Source: Leptospirales bacterium (lineage in GTDB: Bacteria > Spirochaetota > Leptospiria > Leptospirales > Leptonemataceae). From it: a stretch of DNA of 64,000 nt. The notes under the pieces were generated by a model that ran no database searches, was not told the origin of the DNA, and was given only the letters and a program-made list of their open reading frames with translations. Shown piece after piece: positions 15,575-25,331 of this stretch (position 1 is its first letter; the number at the start of each line of letters is the position of its first letter). Location: assembly GCA_016788865.1 (NCBI GenBank), contig JAEUSB010000095.1, positions 124,001-188,000 of the forward strand, given 5' to 3'. Position numbers and translations under genes: made by a program.

Positions 15575-17350
15575 TTGCTGAATCACGGAATCATTGGAAA
15601 CGAGAGAATCCTCGCCCTGGTGTCACCAGATCAATCGATTGACTGGCTTTGCATGCCAAGTTTTGATTCGCCCTCGGTTTTTGGTAGAATACTGGACGAT
15701 GAGAAAGGCGGGCGGTTCCAGATTGTGAACGCAACTCAGGGAAACGATCTAAAGTACGTCGAGAACACGAACGTTCTCCGTGCCACATGGCAGAACGCGG
15801 ATCACGGTTACGAACTCTTCGATTTTGCGCCTCGAATTGTTCGCGGTCTTTCGATTGAATCCCCACCGGAGATAGTTCGGATTCTCAGACCTTTGAAAGG
15901 AAGACCCCAGCTACGAGTCGTCTTTGACCCGCGACCGGATTACGGCCGGGCAAATCCCGAATTCTCACTCCATGGCGAGACGGTCGTTGTCACCGGGTCT
16001 GATCTCAAGTTCTATCTCTACTCAAATCTGCCGATGAATGCGTTGCTGCAAGGCAATGAATTTGTCCTGGATAGAGAGATCTACTTCGTTTTCAGTTGTT
16101 ACAGGCGCGACGCTCATCCAAACGTTGCAGAAGTAAACTATCTGCTGGACAGTACAATTCAGGGCTGGAGGGCCTGGGCTAAGACATGTTCCCTTCCAAC
16201 CTTTGAGCCACAGGCTGTACTCAGGTCTGCACTCTGCCTGAAACTGCATACATACAAGGATACCGGCGCAATCATTGCCGCGGCCACCACAAGCATTCCA
16301 GAGGCGCTTGGTACAGAGCGTACATGGGACTACAGGTACTGCTGGCTAAGAGACGCTGCCTTTGTAGTAGAAGCACTCCGACGATTGAGTCATCTAACAG
16401 AAGGCGAAGCATTCATTCGTTACTTGCGGAATGTTGTAGAAGCGGGTCCAATTCAACCCCTCTATTCAATCCATGGGAATGCAAATCTGGAAGAGGGATT
16501 TCTGCCACATCTAGCCGGATATAAGAACAATGGATTTGTGCGCATCGGCAATGCGGCTTATGCTCAGAGACAAAATGACTTGATGGGAGAGGTGATTCTC
16601 TGTCTCGAAACATTCATAACTGATCCGCGAATCATTCTCGATGATGAAGCGAGCATTTTCCCCCTGGTGGAGCGTCTGGTTGAGGAGGCGATTGTGAGTG
16701 CTCCTGAGAACGACACGGGTATCTGGGAGTTCCGTTCTATGCTACGCCCATACTCATTTTCGCGCGCTATGTGCTGGGTGGCAATCCAAAGGGGCTCTGT
16801 CCTGGCGCGTCGGCTGGGCAAAGAGAATCATGCGTTGCGCTGGGAAAAGATAGCGGAGCAGGAGCGTGAAATCGTGCTGCGCCGCGCGTACAATCAGAAC
16901 CTGGGATTCTTCACGCAGGCACTCGATGGGCAGTATCCCGATGCAAGCAATCTATTGTTTCCGACGATTGGCATCATCGACGCAAGGGATCCGCGGTTCG
17001 TCTCGACCGTTCGAAAGTACGAAGAACTGCTAATGAAGCGCGGATTGTTGCTCCGCTATCGCAACGAAGATGACTTCGGGGAGACCACCAGTGCGTTCAC
17101 GATTTGCTCCTTCTGGTGGTGCGAGGCGCTTGCCCTCATGGGCGAGCTGGATCAGGCAATCGAATTGTTTAGGCGAATGAAACGTTATGCGAACCCCCTT
17201 GGCCTGTATTCGGAGGATGTGGATCCATCGACGGGTGAGTTGCTTGGGAATTTTCCGCAGGCGTACACGCATGTGGGACTGATTCACACTGCAATGACCA
17301 TCGGCGAGCTCCTTGAAGCCCGTGAAGGCAGAGCGAGGGCCTGGACTTGA
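15575..17350 (+). CDS. GH15 glucoamylase/trehalase-like enzyme
   Basis: 591 aa from TTG 15575, placed eight bases behind GGTGGAGG; the longer frame from 15431 overlaps the receiver gene and has no family match. The start LLNHGIIGNERILALVSPD and then SIDWLCMPSFDSPSVFG is the family N-terminal beta-domain. The catalytic (alpha/alpha)6 domain has ERTWDYRYCWLRDAAF, FVRIGNAAYAQRQND, the acid motif NDTGIWEFRS and the base region DDFGETTSAFTICSFWW. GH15 members hydrolyse alpha-1,4/1,6 glucans or trehalose. The four-base overlap with the trehalose-6-phosphate synthase/phosphatase gene favours a trehalose or glycogen-linked role. Intact. Confidence 0.9.
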   Translation: MLNHGIIGNERILALVSPDQSIDWLCMPSFDSPSVFGRILDDEKGGRFQIVNATQGNDLKYVENTNVLRATWQNADHGYELFDFAPRIVRGLSIESPPEIVRILRPLKGRPQLRVVFDPRPDYGRANPEFSLHGETVVVTGSDLKFYLYSNLPMNALLQGNEFVLDREIYFVFSCYRRDAHPNVAEVNYLLDSTIQGWRAWAKTCSLPTFEPQAVLRSALCLKLHTYKDTGAIIAAATTSIPEALGTERTWDYRYCWLRDAAFVVEALRRLSHLTEGEAFIRYLRNVVEAGPIQPLYSIHGNANLEEGFLPHLAGYKNNGFVRIGNAAYAQRQNDLMGEVILCLETFITDPRIILDDEASIFPLVERLVEEAIVSAPENDTGIWEFRSMLRPYSFSRAMCWVAIQRGSVLARRLGKENHALRWEKIAEQEREIVLRRAYNQNLGFFTQALDGQYPDASNLLFPTIGIIDARDPRFVSTVRKYEELLMKRGLLLRYRNEDDFGETTSAFTICSFWWCEALALMGELDQAIELFRRMKRYANPLGLYSEDVDPSTGELLGNFPQAYTHVGLIHTAMTIGELLEAREGRARAWT

Positions 17351-19494
17351 GTCGGGTCATTATCGTTTCTAATCGTTTGCCGGTCGTAATCCCGGCCGAC
17401 GCTGCTAAACCGTTGCTGGGCAGTGCCGGGGGCCTGGGCACCAGCATGAAAAGCGTTCATGAGGATGGAAATTCTCTCTGGATTGGATGGAGTGGGCTAG
17501 CAGACGTTGATCTTCCTGAAGAGCGACAGGAGGCTCTCGCGAGGATGCGCTACTCGACTGTTCAGATTTCTTCGGAAGAGATTCGCGATTATTATGATGG
17601 GATTTCCAATAGCCTGATCTGGCCGCTGTTCCACTACCTGATTCAGCAATTGCCGTACGACGGTCAGGGCTGGCAAACGTATCGTAACATAAATCAGAGA
17701 TTTGCCGATGCTACTGTGGCCCAATATCAGCCCGGTGATCTCATATGGATTCACGATTATCATCTTACCCTTGTCCCCGGGATGATTCGCGAGGTGATCC
17801 CGGATGCTCAGATTGGATTTTTTCTCCATATTCCCTTCCCATCTTCGGAAGTCTTTCGCGCCTTTCCGTGGAGAGAGGAAATGCTACAGGGGCTGCTGGG
17901 CGCTGATCTTGTCGGCTTCCACACGTTTGACTATTCGCGGCATTTTGCTTCCAGCCTGGTCCGTATTCTGGGCGCAGAACCTGAAGTGGATCGAGTGGTT
18001 CACGAAGGTCGCACCGTGCATTTTGGTGCTTTCCCAATCAGCATTGACGTAACCGATTTTGAAACACGCGCCGCTTCCCCCGCGGTTCAAGAAATGGTCC
18101 AGAAGATGCGCAATCAGCAAACGGAACGTTTCCTGGGTCTTGGTGTGGATCGCCTCGATTACACCAAAGGCATTCCCCGCAGATTACTTGCAGTTGAAAG
18201 GTTTTTTGACAAGTACCCAGAATTTCGAGGCCAATTTAGATTCTTGCAAATTGCCGTACCAACGCGAGAGACGAGCGCAGCCTACGCAGACTTTCGTTCA
18301 TTTGTTAACGAGTTGGTCGGCAGGATCAATAGCAAGCATGGAGCCTTGAACGCCGCACCGGTTCATTTGCTCTACCGGTCGGTTGACGCAATAGAATTGT
18401 CAGCGCTGTATCTTGCCGCAGATCTCATGATGGTAACGCCGCTGCGCGATGGTATGAACCTGGTTGCGAAAGAGTTTGTTGCAAGTCGAATAGACGGATT
18501 GGGTATGCTCATGCTCAGCGAATTCGCGGGGGCCGCGGCTGAGCTGGGCGAAGCGGTGCTCGTGAATCCGTATGACATCGAATCCGTGGCTGACCGGATC
18601 CGCGATTGTCTGCATATGGAGGATGTGGAAAGGCGGGGTAGAATGAGCCTTCTGGCTCGGCGGATTAAACAGACCGACAACAAATTCTGGTCAAAATCTT
18701 TCCTTTCTCGTCTTGAGTCGATCAGCCAGGAACGCCGAGTTCCCTTCTGTTCGCCCGAGTCAATTCAGGTCCAATTGACTCGGACTGACTTCAAGCAGCC
18801 CATGTTTCTGCTCGATTATGATGGAACGTTAGTCGGCATCCGAGACCGACCGGCCATGGCAGTCCCGGACTCTGAGCTAGTGGACCTGATTCATCAGCTG
18901 AGCGAAAAGCATGCGAATCGACTCTGGATTGTATCCGGGCGACATCGGGCGGACCTAGATGCCTGGTTTCCGAACGCGATAGTAAACATGATAGCAGAAC
19001 ACGGGCTCTGGATTCGGCATCAGGGGACGTGGAGCAAAACCGTAGAGGTGGATGCCTCCTGGACAGAAAAACTACGTCCCATACTCGCGTCATTTGCGGA
19101 GCGCACACCGGGTTCTCAAATAGAAGAAAAATCAGCCTCTATTGCCTGGCATTATAGAATGGCGGATCCGGAACTCGGTCCGGCCCAGGCCAAGGAACTT
19201 CGTCTCCATTTGCTGGAATCGTTCAGCAATTTGCCTGTGCAGATTTTGAACGGCAAGATGTGCGTTGAGATTCGCGTGCAGGGTGTCAATAAGGGAATTA
19301 CAGCTCGGCAGATTATGGATCGCTTCCCGCACGATCTGCTGATTGCGGCCGGTGACGATCAGACCGATGAGGACTTGTTCAAGACCTTACCACCCAACGC
19401 GCTGACAATCAAAATTGGCAACGGGATGACTACTGCCAACTTCCGGCTGCGCTCACCGGCGCAGATGCGGACGCTGTTGCGCACCTTTGTCTAG
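17347..19494 (+). CDS. otsAB: Bifunctional trehalose-6-phosphate synthase/phosphatase
   Basis: A fusion of 715 aa. Residues 1-470 are a GT20 synthase with IVSNRLPVVIP, IWIHDYHLTLVPGMIR, GFHTFDYSRHF, VDRLDYTKGIPRRLLA and VTPLRDGMNLVAKEF. These make trehalose-6-phosphate from glucose-6-phosphate and a nucleotide glucose. Residues 480-715 are a HAD trehalose-phosphatase with FLLDYDGTLVGI (DxDxT), IVSGR and GDDQTDEDLF. Both active sites look intact, so the protein should make trehalose alone. TTG start overlapping the GH15 stop (TTGA). The stop codon shares a CTAG with the convergent nhaA stop. Trehalose is an osmolyte and stress protectant. Confidence 0.95.
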   Translation: MSRVIIVSNRLPVVIPADAAKPLLGSAGGLGTSMKSVHEDGNSLWIGWSGLADVDLPEERQEALARMRYSTVQISSEEIRDYYDGISNSLIWPLFHYLIQQLPYDGQGWQTYRNINQRFADATVAQYQPGDLIWIHDYHLTLVPGMIREVIPDAQIGFFLHIPFPSSEVFRAFPWREEMLQGLLGADLVGFHTFDYSRHFASSLVRILGAEPEVDRVVHEGRTVHFGAFPISIDVTDFETRAASPAVQEMVQKMRNQQTERFLGLGVDRLDYTKGIPRRLLAVERFFDKYPEFRGQFRFLQIAVPTRETSAAYADFRSFVNELVGRINSKHGALNAAPVHLLYRSVDAIELSALYLAADLMMVTPLRDGMNLVAKEFVASRIDGLGMLMLSEFAGAAAELGEAVLVNPYDIESVADRIRDCLHMEDVERRGRMSLLARRIKQTDNKFWSKSFLSRLESISQERRVPFCSPESIQVQLTRTDFKQPMFLLDYDGTLVGIRDRPAMAVPDSELVDLIHQLSEKHANRLWIVSGRHRADLDAWFPNAIVNMIAEHGLWIRHQGTWSKTVEVDASWTEKLRPILASFAERTPGSQIEEKSASIAWHYRMADPELGPAQAKELRLHLLESFSNLPVQILNGKMCVEIRVQGVNKGITARQIMDRFPHDLLIAAGDDQTDEDLFKTLPPNALTIKIGNGMTTANFRLRSPAQMRTLLRTFV

Positions 19495-20651
19495 GCTTGA
19501 TCCGCCTCCCTGGCACGGAAAGTGAGGACTGCGAAACCCAATAGTCCCGAAAGAATCGAGCTCAGCAGGATGGCTCCCTTAGAAATCTCAATCACGTGAG
19601 GATCGGTAAACGCCAGGAGTGTTACAAAGATTGACATTGTGAATCCTATGCCCCCCAGACAGCCGGCCCCGATCAAATGGCGCCAGTTGACATGGGCCGG
19701 TGTACTCGACCATTTGAGCTTGAGCACAACCCACGATGCAGCCGCAATACCAAGCGGCTTGCCCAGGCAGAGTCCAAGGATAATTCCAAGTCCATTCTGG
19801 CTGAGCAGACCAGCCCATAGTTCTGGGCCAATCAAGACGCCAGCGTTTGCAAGAGCGAATAACGGTAAGATGAAAAATGCGACGGGTTTGTGAAGAAACT
19901 GTTGTAGTCCATAAGATGGCGAAGTGATCGAACCATCACGAAACGGGATTGCAAAGGCCAGGAGTACGCCCGTGATTGTGGCGTGAATTCCCGAATGTAG
20001 CATGAAATACCACATGAATGCCCCGGGAATAAGATACATCCATAAATTGTTTACGCCTGTTCGATTGAAAATCAGGAGCATGGCGAACACGGCCCCGGCG
20101 GCGCCAAGGTAGAACCAGGCAATTGTGCCGGTGTAGAATATTGCGATTACTAGAATCGCGCCAAGATCGTCAATGATCGCTAGCGCGGTCAGGAAGACCC
20201 GCAAGGCCGGAGGAGCATTTCTTCCAGCAAGCGACAGAATTCCAAGCGCAAAGGCTATGTCTGTGGCCATCGGAATGCCAGCGCCAGCCTGGGTTGCAGT
20301 GCCCGCATTCAGAGAGAAATGGATCAAGGCAGGTACCACCATCCCGCCGATCGCAGCCGCGACGGGTAGGATTGCGTTTTTGATCTGCGCAAATTCACCG
20401 GCATACATTTCGCGTTCGATTTCGAGACCGATCAGTAGAAAGAATACCGTCATGAGGCCGTCATTGATCCAGTGCAGCAGCGAATGATTTGCAATTGGCG
20501 TCTGCCAGAGGCTCAGGTAAGACGTGGTTCCGTTGCTAAGCAGAATAGCAACAGTAGAACAAATGATTAATACGATTCCGGAAGACTTCTCGCTGTGAAA
20601 GAATTCATTGAAGAGGCTCGATATGCGCATTTCCGATAATTCCGCGTCCAT
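19491..20651 (-). CDS. nhaA: Na+/H+ antiporter NhaA
   Basis: 386 aa from ATG 20651 behind GGCAGGAAAG. The frame is open far upstream but that part lies antisense to the TfoX-like gene and is not family sequence. Membrane helices carry the NhaA motifs HWINDGLMTVFFLLIGLEI, GIPMATDIAFALGIL (Asp 131) and ALAIIDDLGAILVIA, with the ion-binding pair Asp 161/162. It exports Na+ or Li+ for protons in the inner membrane, important for salt and alkaline stress. It lies convergent to otsAB and divergent from the TfoX-like gene. Confidence 0.96.
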   Translation of the reverse strand: MDAELSEMRISSLFNEFFHSEKSSGIVLIICSTVAILLSNGTTSYLSLWQTPIANHSLLHWINDGLMTVFFLLIGLEIEREMYAGEFAQIKNAILPVAAAIGGMVVPALIHFSLNAGTATQAGAGIPMATDIAFALGILSLAGRNAPPALRVFLTALAIIDDLGAILVIAIFYTGTIAWFYLGAAGAVFAMLLIFNRTGVNNLWMYLIPGAFMWYFMLHSGIHATITGVLLAFAIPFRDGSITSPSYGLQQFLHKPVAFFILPLFALANAGVLIGPELWAGLLSQNGLGIILGLCLGKPLGIAAASWVVLKLKWSSTPAHVNWRHLIGAGCLGGIGFTMSIFVTLLAFTDPHVIEISKGAILLSSILSGLLGFAVLTFRAREADQA

Positions 20652-20772
20652 CTTTCCTGCCAACCGTTTGCCTGGAATCGCAACTCGAGGAATTCTAGCA
20701 GCGTACGCAGCAATTCGGGCTGTGGGTTGACAGGGCGAAGTGGCCAGTTCTCGTAGGAATCGGAGGTACGCC

Positions 20773-21135
20773 ATGCCATACGATGAGAAACTCGCGACGC
20801 GAGTGAGATCGCTCCTGCCAGCGAAAGATGTTGAGGAAAAGAAGATGATGGGTGGTCTCACGTTCATGCTCAAGGGAAAGATGTGTGTCGGAATTCTGAA
20901 AGATGAGCTGATGGTGCGACTGGATCCGGATTTGTACGATGTGGCGCTTGCGAAAAAGGGATGCCATGAAATGAACTTCACCGGAAGGCCAATGAAAGGC
21001 TTTGTATTCGTCAATCCTGACGGTACCGGCACAAAAAAGGATCTCGAATACTGGATTGGTATTGCTGTTGCATTCAACAAGAATGCGAGAGCCTCCCGTA
21101 AGTCGGGGAAGGCCAGGGCCAGGACTATCCGATAG
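20773..21135 (+). CDS. TfoX N-terminal-domain-like protein
   Basis: 120 aa from ATG 20773 with an excellent CGGAGG ribosome site. It matches the TfoX_N family: RSLLPAKDVEEKKMMGGLTFMLKGKMCVGILKDELMVRL (in parts) and NFTGRPMKGFVFVNPDG, followed by a basic tail with RASRKSGKARAR. Stand-alone TfoX_N proteins are small, widespread and mostly uncharacterised; the competence role of full-length TfoX should not be assumed. No C-terminal TfoX_C domain is present. Divergent from nhaA. Confidence 0.85.
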   Translation: MPYDEKLATRVRSLLPAKDVEEKKMMGGLTFMLKGKMCVGILKDELMVRLDPDLYDVALAKKGCHEMNFTGRPMKGFVFVNPDGTGTKKDLEYWIGIAVAFNKNARASRKSGKARARTIR

Positions 21136-21194
21136 GCGCAATTGTTCAAAAAAATTCTGATTGCTAAACGCTCGCGCCCGGCCATACCAAAGCT

Positions 21195-23264
21195 GTGGTC
21201 TGTCGTTTTGTAGCATTCTTGATTCTTGCCTCGGCCCCCTTGAGTCTTCTATCACAATCTGCCACAAATCAACCGCGGTCTATCATTCTGGAAGATAGCT
21301 TGAATCGACAAGAATTGGGTCGGGACGTTGATTTTCTGGAAGATCCGGCCGGTACTCTCTCAATTGAAGACATTCTGCGGGAGGCCCAGCAGGAAAGATT
21401 CCAACCGGGACTATCAGACGTTTTGAGCTTTGGCTTTACCCGATCCACCTACTGGGTGCGCTTCAAATGCGAGAACAGGTCTGAGCGTGATCGCTGGTTT
21501 TTGCAAATAGCTTTTCCACTTATTGACCGGGTCGAATTATTCGAGGAAGGAACGCTGCTTACACAAACCGGAATGAAGCTTCCCTTTGCCAGCAGACCAG
21601 TGGCCCACCGCACTTTTGTATTTCCACTGAAACCAGAAACAACCACGTATTACTTAAGAATCCAGAATGAAGACAGCATGCAGATACCGCTGGTGCTCTG
21701 GTCTCCGGATGCATTTCACGCATGGGATCATAACGAGCAAATGGTCTTCGGAGTGTACTACGGCATTGTACTCGTCATGGCGGCTTACAATCTATTTCTC
21801 TTTATTTCTCTACGCGAGATTGGCTACTTTTACTACGTAATCTACATCACTGTTTTTGGTTTGTTTTTGTTTGCTCAGTACGGATATGCGTACGAATATT
21901 TTTGGCCAACCTGGACTAGTATTGCCAGAAAGCTCAATCCTGTTCTGGCCGGAGCACTTGAAGCCAGCACGTTAATCTTCACCCGGCATTTTCTGAACAT
22001 TCGCGAGAACGCACCCAGGCTCGATCGCGTTTTCCGTTTCCTGATTCTCATCACCTGCCTTGCTTCTCCCCTGGCCCTGATCCTGAACCTGATTCATGGA
22101 GCGGTAATGGTTGTTTTCCTCGGGTTGGCTGCGAGCGTTTCAGCACTTATCGCAGGTACACTCAGTTTGCGCGCAGGATTTCGTCCGGCGCGCTACTACG
22201 TAACCGCATTTCTCTTGTTAATTTTTGGTGCGGTTCTCTACGCACTAAAAACGTTTGGGGCGATTCCTGTAACGTTTGTCTCGCAGTACGGGATGCAGTT
22301 TGGCTCCGCACTTGAGGTAACCTTGCTTTCGCTGGGTCTGGCAGATCGAATGAACATTCTCAGGCAGGAGACCGAGCGCGCGCAAAAACAGCTCATTTCT
22401 GAAAAGACTCATTCGCTCGATGTGCAGACCAGTCTCACACGCGCCTACGCGCGCATGGTACCCGGTGAATTCCTCAAGATTCTGGGACGATCGTCAATTC
22501 TCGATGTCAGGCCCGGTGATTCAGTGCAGAAGACAATGACCGTGCTGTTTTCAGATATTCGCTCCTTCACGGAGCTCTCTGAAACAATGACGCCTCGTGA
22601 GAATTTTGACTTCCTGAACTCCTATCTCAGGCGAATGAATCCGATCGTGCAGAGAAATGGTGGGTCCATAGACAAATACATTGGTGATGCGATTATGGCC
22701 CTCTTTCCTGAATCGCCTGAAGGTGCAGTCCGTGCCGCAGTTGAAATGCAGCGCGAGCTACATTCCTTCAATGAGCACAGGTTGGCCCAGGGTTTTCGGT
22801 TAGTGAAGATTGGGATCGGCATTCATACTGGAAACCTGATGTTTGGGACCATAGGGGGCGAAGATCGCATGGAGGTTACTGTGATTTCTGACGCCGTGAA
22901 TCAGGCGTCTAGAATGGAAGGACTCACAAAAACGTACGGGGTTGGTATTGTAATTAGCGAAAGCACCTTTCGCGAATTGCGCAATCCGGAGGAATACTCG
23001 TTTAGGATGCTTGGCTCGTTTTCTGTGAAGGGGAAGAGCAACCAGGTGACAATGCTTGAAATTCTCGATGGGTTACCGGAGAACGAATTCCAACTTAGGA
23101 GAGATACCAGGTCTGACTTTGAGCATGGCGTGTTTAACCATTTGAACGGCGATACAAGCAGTGCACTTTCTTACTTTGAAAAAGTACTGGTGGTCAATCC
23201 CGGAGACGAGGCTGCCAGGTATTACGTAGCACTCTGCAAGCAACCCGTTCCTGAAATTCCATAG
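21195..23264 (+). CDS. 7TMR-DISM membrane receptor with class III nucleotide cyclase
   Basis: 689 aa, GTG start, signal peptide FVAFLILASAPLSLLSQ. A periplasmic DISM-type beta domain (about 25-165, with TRSTYWVRFKCENRS) precedes seven helices (about 175-385). A coiled linker leads to a class III cyclase (about 450-625): metal Asp in VLFSDIRSFTELSE, second Asp in KYIGDAIMALF, and VTVISDAVNQASRMEG. Lys and Asp at the purine-reading positions favour ATP, so cAMP is the likely product. A short TPR-like tail (SALSYFEKVLVVNPGDEAAR) ends it. This receptor build is frequent in Leptospira. The ligand is unknown, probably a carbohydrate or small metabolite. Confidence 0.93.
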   Translation: MVCRFVAFLILASAPLSLLSQSATNQPRSIILEDSLNRQELGRDVDFLEDPAGTLSIEDILREAQQERFQPGLSDVLSFGFTRSTYWVRFKCENRSERDRWFLQIAFPLIDRVELFEEGTLLTQTGMKLPFASRPVAHRTFVFPLKPETTTYYLRIQNEDSMQIPLVLWSPDAFHAWDHNEQMVFGVYYGIVLVMAAYNLFLFISLREIGYFYYVIYITVFGLFLFAQYGYAYEYFWPTWTSIARKLNPVLAGALEASTLIFTRHFLNIRENAPRLDRVFRFLILITCLASPLALILNLIHGAVMVVFLGLAASVSALIAGTLSLRAGFRPARYYVTAFLLLIFGAVLYALKTFGAIPVTFVSQYGMQFGSALEVTLLSLGLADRMNILRQETERAQKQLISEKTHSLDVQTSLTRAYARMVPGEFLKILGRSSILDVRPGDSVQKTMTVLFSDIRSFTELSETMTPRENFDFLNSYLRRMNPIVQRNGGSIDKYIGDAIMALFPESPEGAVRAAVEMQRELHSFNEHRLAQGFRLVKIGIGIHTGNLMFGTIGGEDRMEVTVISDAVNQASRMEGLTKTYGVGIVISESTFRELRNPEEYSFRMLGSFSVKGKSNQVTMLEILDGLPENEFQLRRDTRSDFEHGVFNHLNGDTSSALSYFEKVLVVNPGDEAARYYVALCKQPVPEIP

Positions 23265-23309
23265 GAAGGTCGGGCAAACTCCGCTCTAGATGCGCGGGTG
23301 CGTGCAAAT

Positions 23310-25061
23310 CTATTTCTTGGCCAGATGATGAAAATAGTAGTCCAGGATGTCTCTGTAGCGCACATAACCCAGAAGTTTGCCGTCATCTGCAATTGGAACC
23401 TTGTCGAGTTCGCGTTCGAGCATGAATTTCAGTGCTCGTGAAAGATTATCCCCAGGAGTTAGCGGGGCCATGCTCGTATCTACATAGCGAGCTATTGTAT
23501 TTTTCTCCGGGTGCCGGTGCGTATCGACATGCTGAAGAGAGATCATTCCGAAGAATTCATTGCCTCTTTTCACGACGAAATCTGTTGCATGCATCCTCGT
23601 GGCTAGCCTTCGCAAGTGCTTCAGAGTAATCCGCGGTGTGACGACAGTATGCGTTCGTATCGAAATCCTGGAATCGGAGATTCTAACTCGTTCCAACAAA
23701 TCGGTGCGCATATCCCAGGAATGCGCAGGGGATTGAAATCGATTTGGCAGTTGATGGGGGTAGATTGTCCAACGATGCGATAGGACCAGGGTGATTGTTG
23801 AAACTATGATCAATGGTGGAAGTAGAACGTAACTACCCACCAGCTCACAAACAAAGACCATGGCAGCAATCGGAGCGCTCGCAACTCCGGAATAGAAGGC
23901 TCCCATGCCAACCAGCGCGAAGGAAATGTAAGAGATGGGCATGCCCGGCAGAACGAGTTTTTGCAAAGCAGCAGTTGCCAGACCAAGTGAAGCCCCAATC
24001 AGAAGGGAAGGGCCGTAGAGTCCGCCCGCCGATCCCGAGCCAACGGTGAAGGACGTTGCCAGAATCTTGAGCAAAGCAACGGCGCCAAAGAACAGAAATA
24101 TTTGGAATGGAATGGCACCCTGGAAAGCGATCTCGCGATCGAGCATTGTCTGAAGTACTTCCGAGCTGCTCCCCGTGACGCGCGGGCAGACCGAAGCAAT
24201 TCCAAATACGAACAAGGCGCCCAGAACCGGCTTTACAACCGGATGGAGTGGAAGCGCCGTGAATCTTTGATGGACTGTTTCGTAGGTCCGAACAAAGAGA
24301 AAACCGGCGAGGAAGCATAGCAGGCCAAGGACGATATAGGCCGGAACATCATGCAGATTGAAGAGGAGATGCTCCGCCGCATACAAAGGCCCTGATCCCA
24401 TGAAGAACGTATAGATCAGATAGGAAACAATCGAGGCAATGATGCAAGGAACAAGCGCGTCAGCTTCGAGATCCTCACGATACAGCATTTCGGTTGCGGT
24501 CAATGCACCTGCAAGTGGTGCGTGAAAGATTGCGCCGAGACCTGCGGCGGCCCCCGTTAGCAGAAGGGTTCGTCTGGCTTTTGGACCAATCTGAATTCGG
24601 TTCGCGACCATGGCTGCAAAGCCCGCACCGATTTGCGCTGCGGGACCTTCCTTGCCCGCGCTTCCGCCCGTGCCCAGCGTGAACATTGTTGAGATGGATT
24701 TGAAGATCGCGATTCGGCCACGCATCCGACCTTCATGATTGTGAAATCGTTCGATGACGTAGTCCACACCGCTTCCGCGAATTTCAGCGCAGTAGAAGTA
24801 AGCAATGCAGCCGTTTAACAATCCACCGAGTAGGAGCAAAACCAATAGTACTGGATTGAATTCGGGTGCCCAGCTGAGGAACGATGTGTGCAAATGTGCG
24901 GAGATATAATCGCCGTAGTAGAGGCTCTCGGCCAGTTTCAGTAGTTTCGAAAATGCAACAGCTCCAAATCCGGTCAGGACTCCAATCAGCACGGACACCA
25001 GGTAAACAGCATTTGACGATTTTATCGAAATGCGGGAAAAAATGGAGGGAAGCGCGAGCAT
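23310..25061 (-). CDS. CLC-family chloride channel/antiporter with CBS pair
   Basis: 583 aa from ATG 25061; a TTG at 25094 is also in frame. The CLC membrane core (about residues 15-420) shows the selectivity motifs GTGGSAGKEGPAAQIGAG (gating Glu retained in GKEGP) and SAGGLYGPSLLIGASLG, with a TM-rich surround. Residues about 440-583 form two CBS domains (THTVVTPRITLKHLRRLA and SMAPLTPGDNLSRALKFM) ending in VPIADDGKLLGYVRYRDIL, which usually sense adenine nucleotides. Function: chloride or other anion transport, likely coupled to protons. It is the fourth ion-handling gene in this region. Confidence 0.93.
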   Translation of the reverse strand: MLALPSIFSRISIKSSNAVYLVSVLIGVLTGFGAVAFSKLLKLAESLYYGDYISAHLHTSFLSWAPEFNPVLLVLLLLGGLLNGCIAYFYCAEIRGSGVDYVIERFHNHEGRMRGRIAIFKSISTMFTLGTGGSAGKEGPAAQIGAGFAAMVANRIQIGPKARRTLLLTGAAAGLGAIFHAPLAGALTATEMLYREDLEADALVPCIIASIVSYLIYTFFMGSGPLYAAEHLLFNLHDVPAYIVLGLLCFLAGFLFVRTYETVHQRFTALPLHPVVKPVLGALFVFGIASVCPRVTGSSSEVLQTMLDREIAFQGAIPFQIFLFFGAVALLKILATSFTVGSGSAGGLYGPSLLIGASLGLATAALQKLVLPGMPISYISFALVGMGAFYSGVASAPIAAMVFVCELVGSYVLLPPLIIVSTITLVLSHRWTIYPHQLPNRFQSPAHSWDMRTDLLERVRISDSRISIRTHTVVTPRITLKHLRRLATRMHATDFVVKRGNEFFGMISLQHVDTHRHPEKNTIARYVDTSMAPLTPGDNLSRALKFMLERELDKVPIADDGKLLGYVRYRDILDYYFHHLAKK

Positions 25062-25270
25062 CGGACATTTTTGAAACCGTCCATTGAGCCGCAAGGGGCA
25101 TTAAAAAATTCTCCAGGCCACGGACCGGATCCTGGGCTATGGGTTCGCTTTCTGATTGGTCTGGCCTATTCAAAGACTGGCATGGCATCGGCGGGGTAAG
25201 GGAAGCGTTGAATCCGCTATGCGAGGATTTTCTTGGGGAGCTTCGTTTGAATAAAAGAGAAGGAGAAACT

Positions 25271-25318
25271 ACTGCGTCCGATTTCTTTCGGACGCAGTTT
25301 GTTGACCAAAACGGTCAA
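25271..25318 (-). terminator. Tandem hairpins downstream of the DUF4189 gene
   Basis: Two hairpins lie between the DUF4189 stop and the CLC start. One is an 11-bp perfect stem (ACTGCGTCCGA / TCGGACGCAGT, 25271-25298) with a six-base loop; the other a 6-bp stem (TTGACC / GGTCAA, 25302-25318). On the minus strand the larger hairpin is followed by a pyrimidine-rich AGTTTCTCCTTCTCTTTT, adequate for intrinsic termination of the DUF4189 transcript. Confidence 0.55.
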
Positions 25319-25331
25319 TTAGATCAACGGA

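Noticed and set aside
20652-21185. N-terminal extension of the nhaA frame by about 178 residues
   Set aside because: It lies antisense to the well-initiated TfoX-like gene, is not hydrophobic, and NhaA normally begins at MDAELSEMRISSLFNEFF; a ribosome site precedes ATG 20651.
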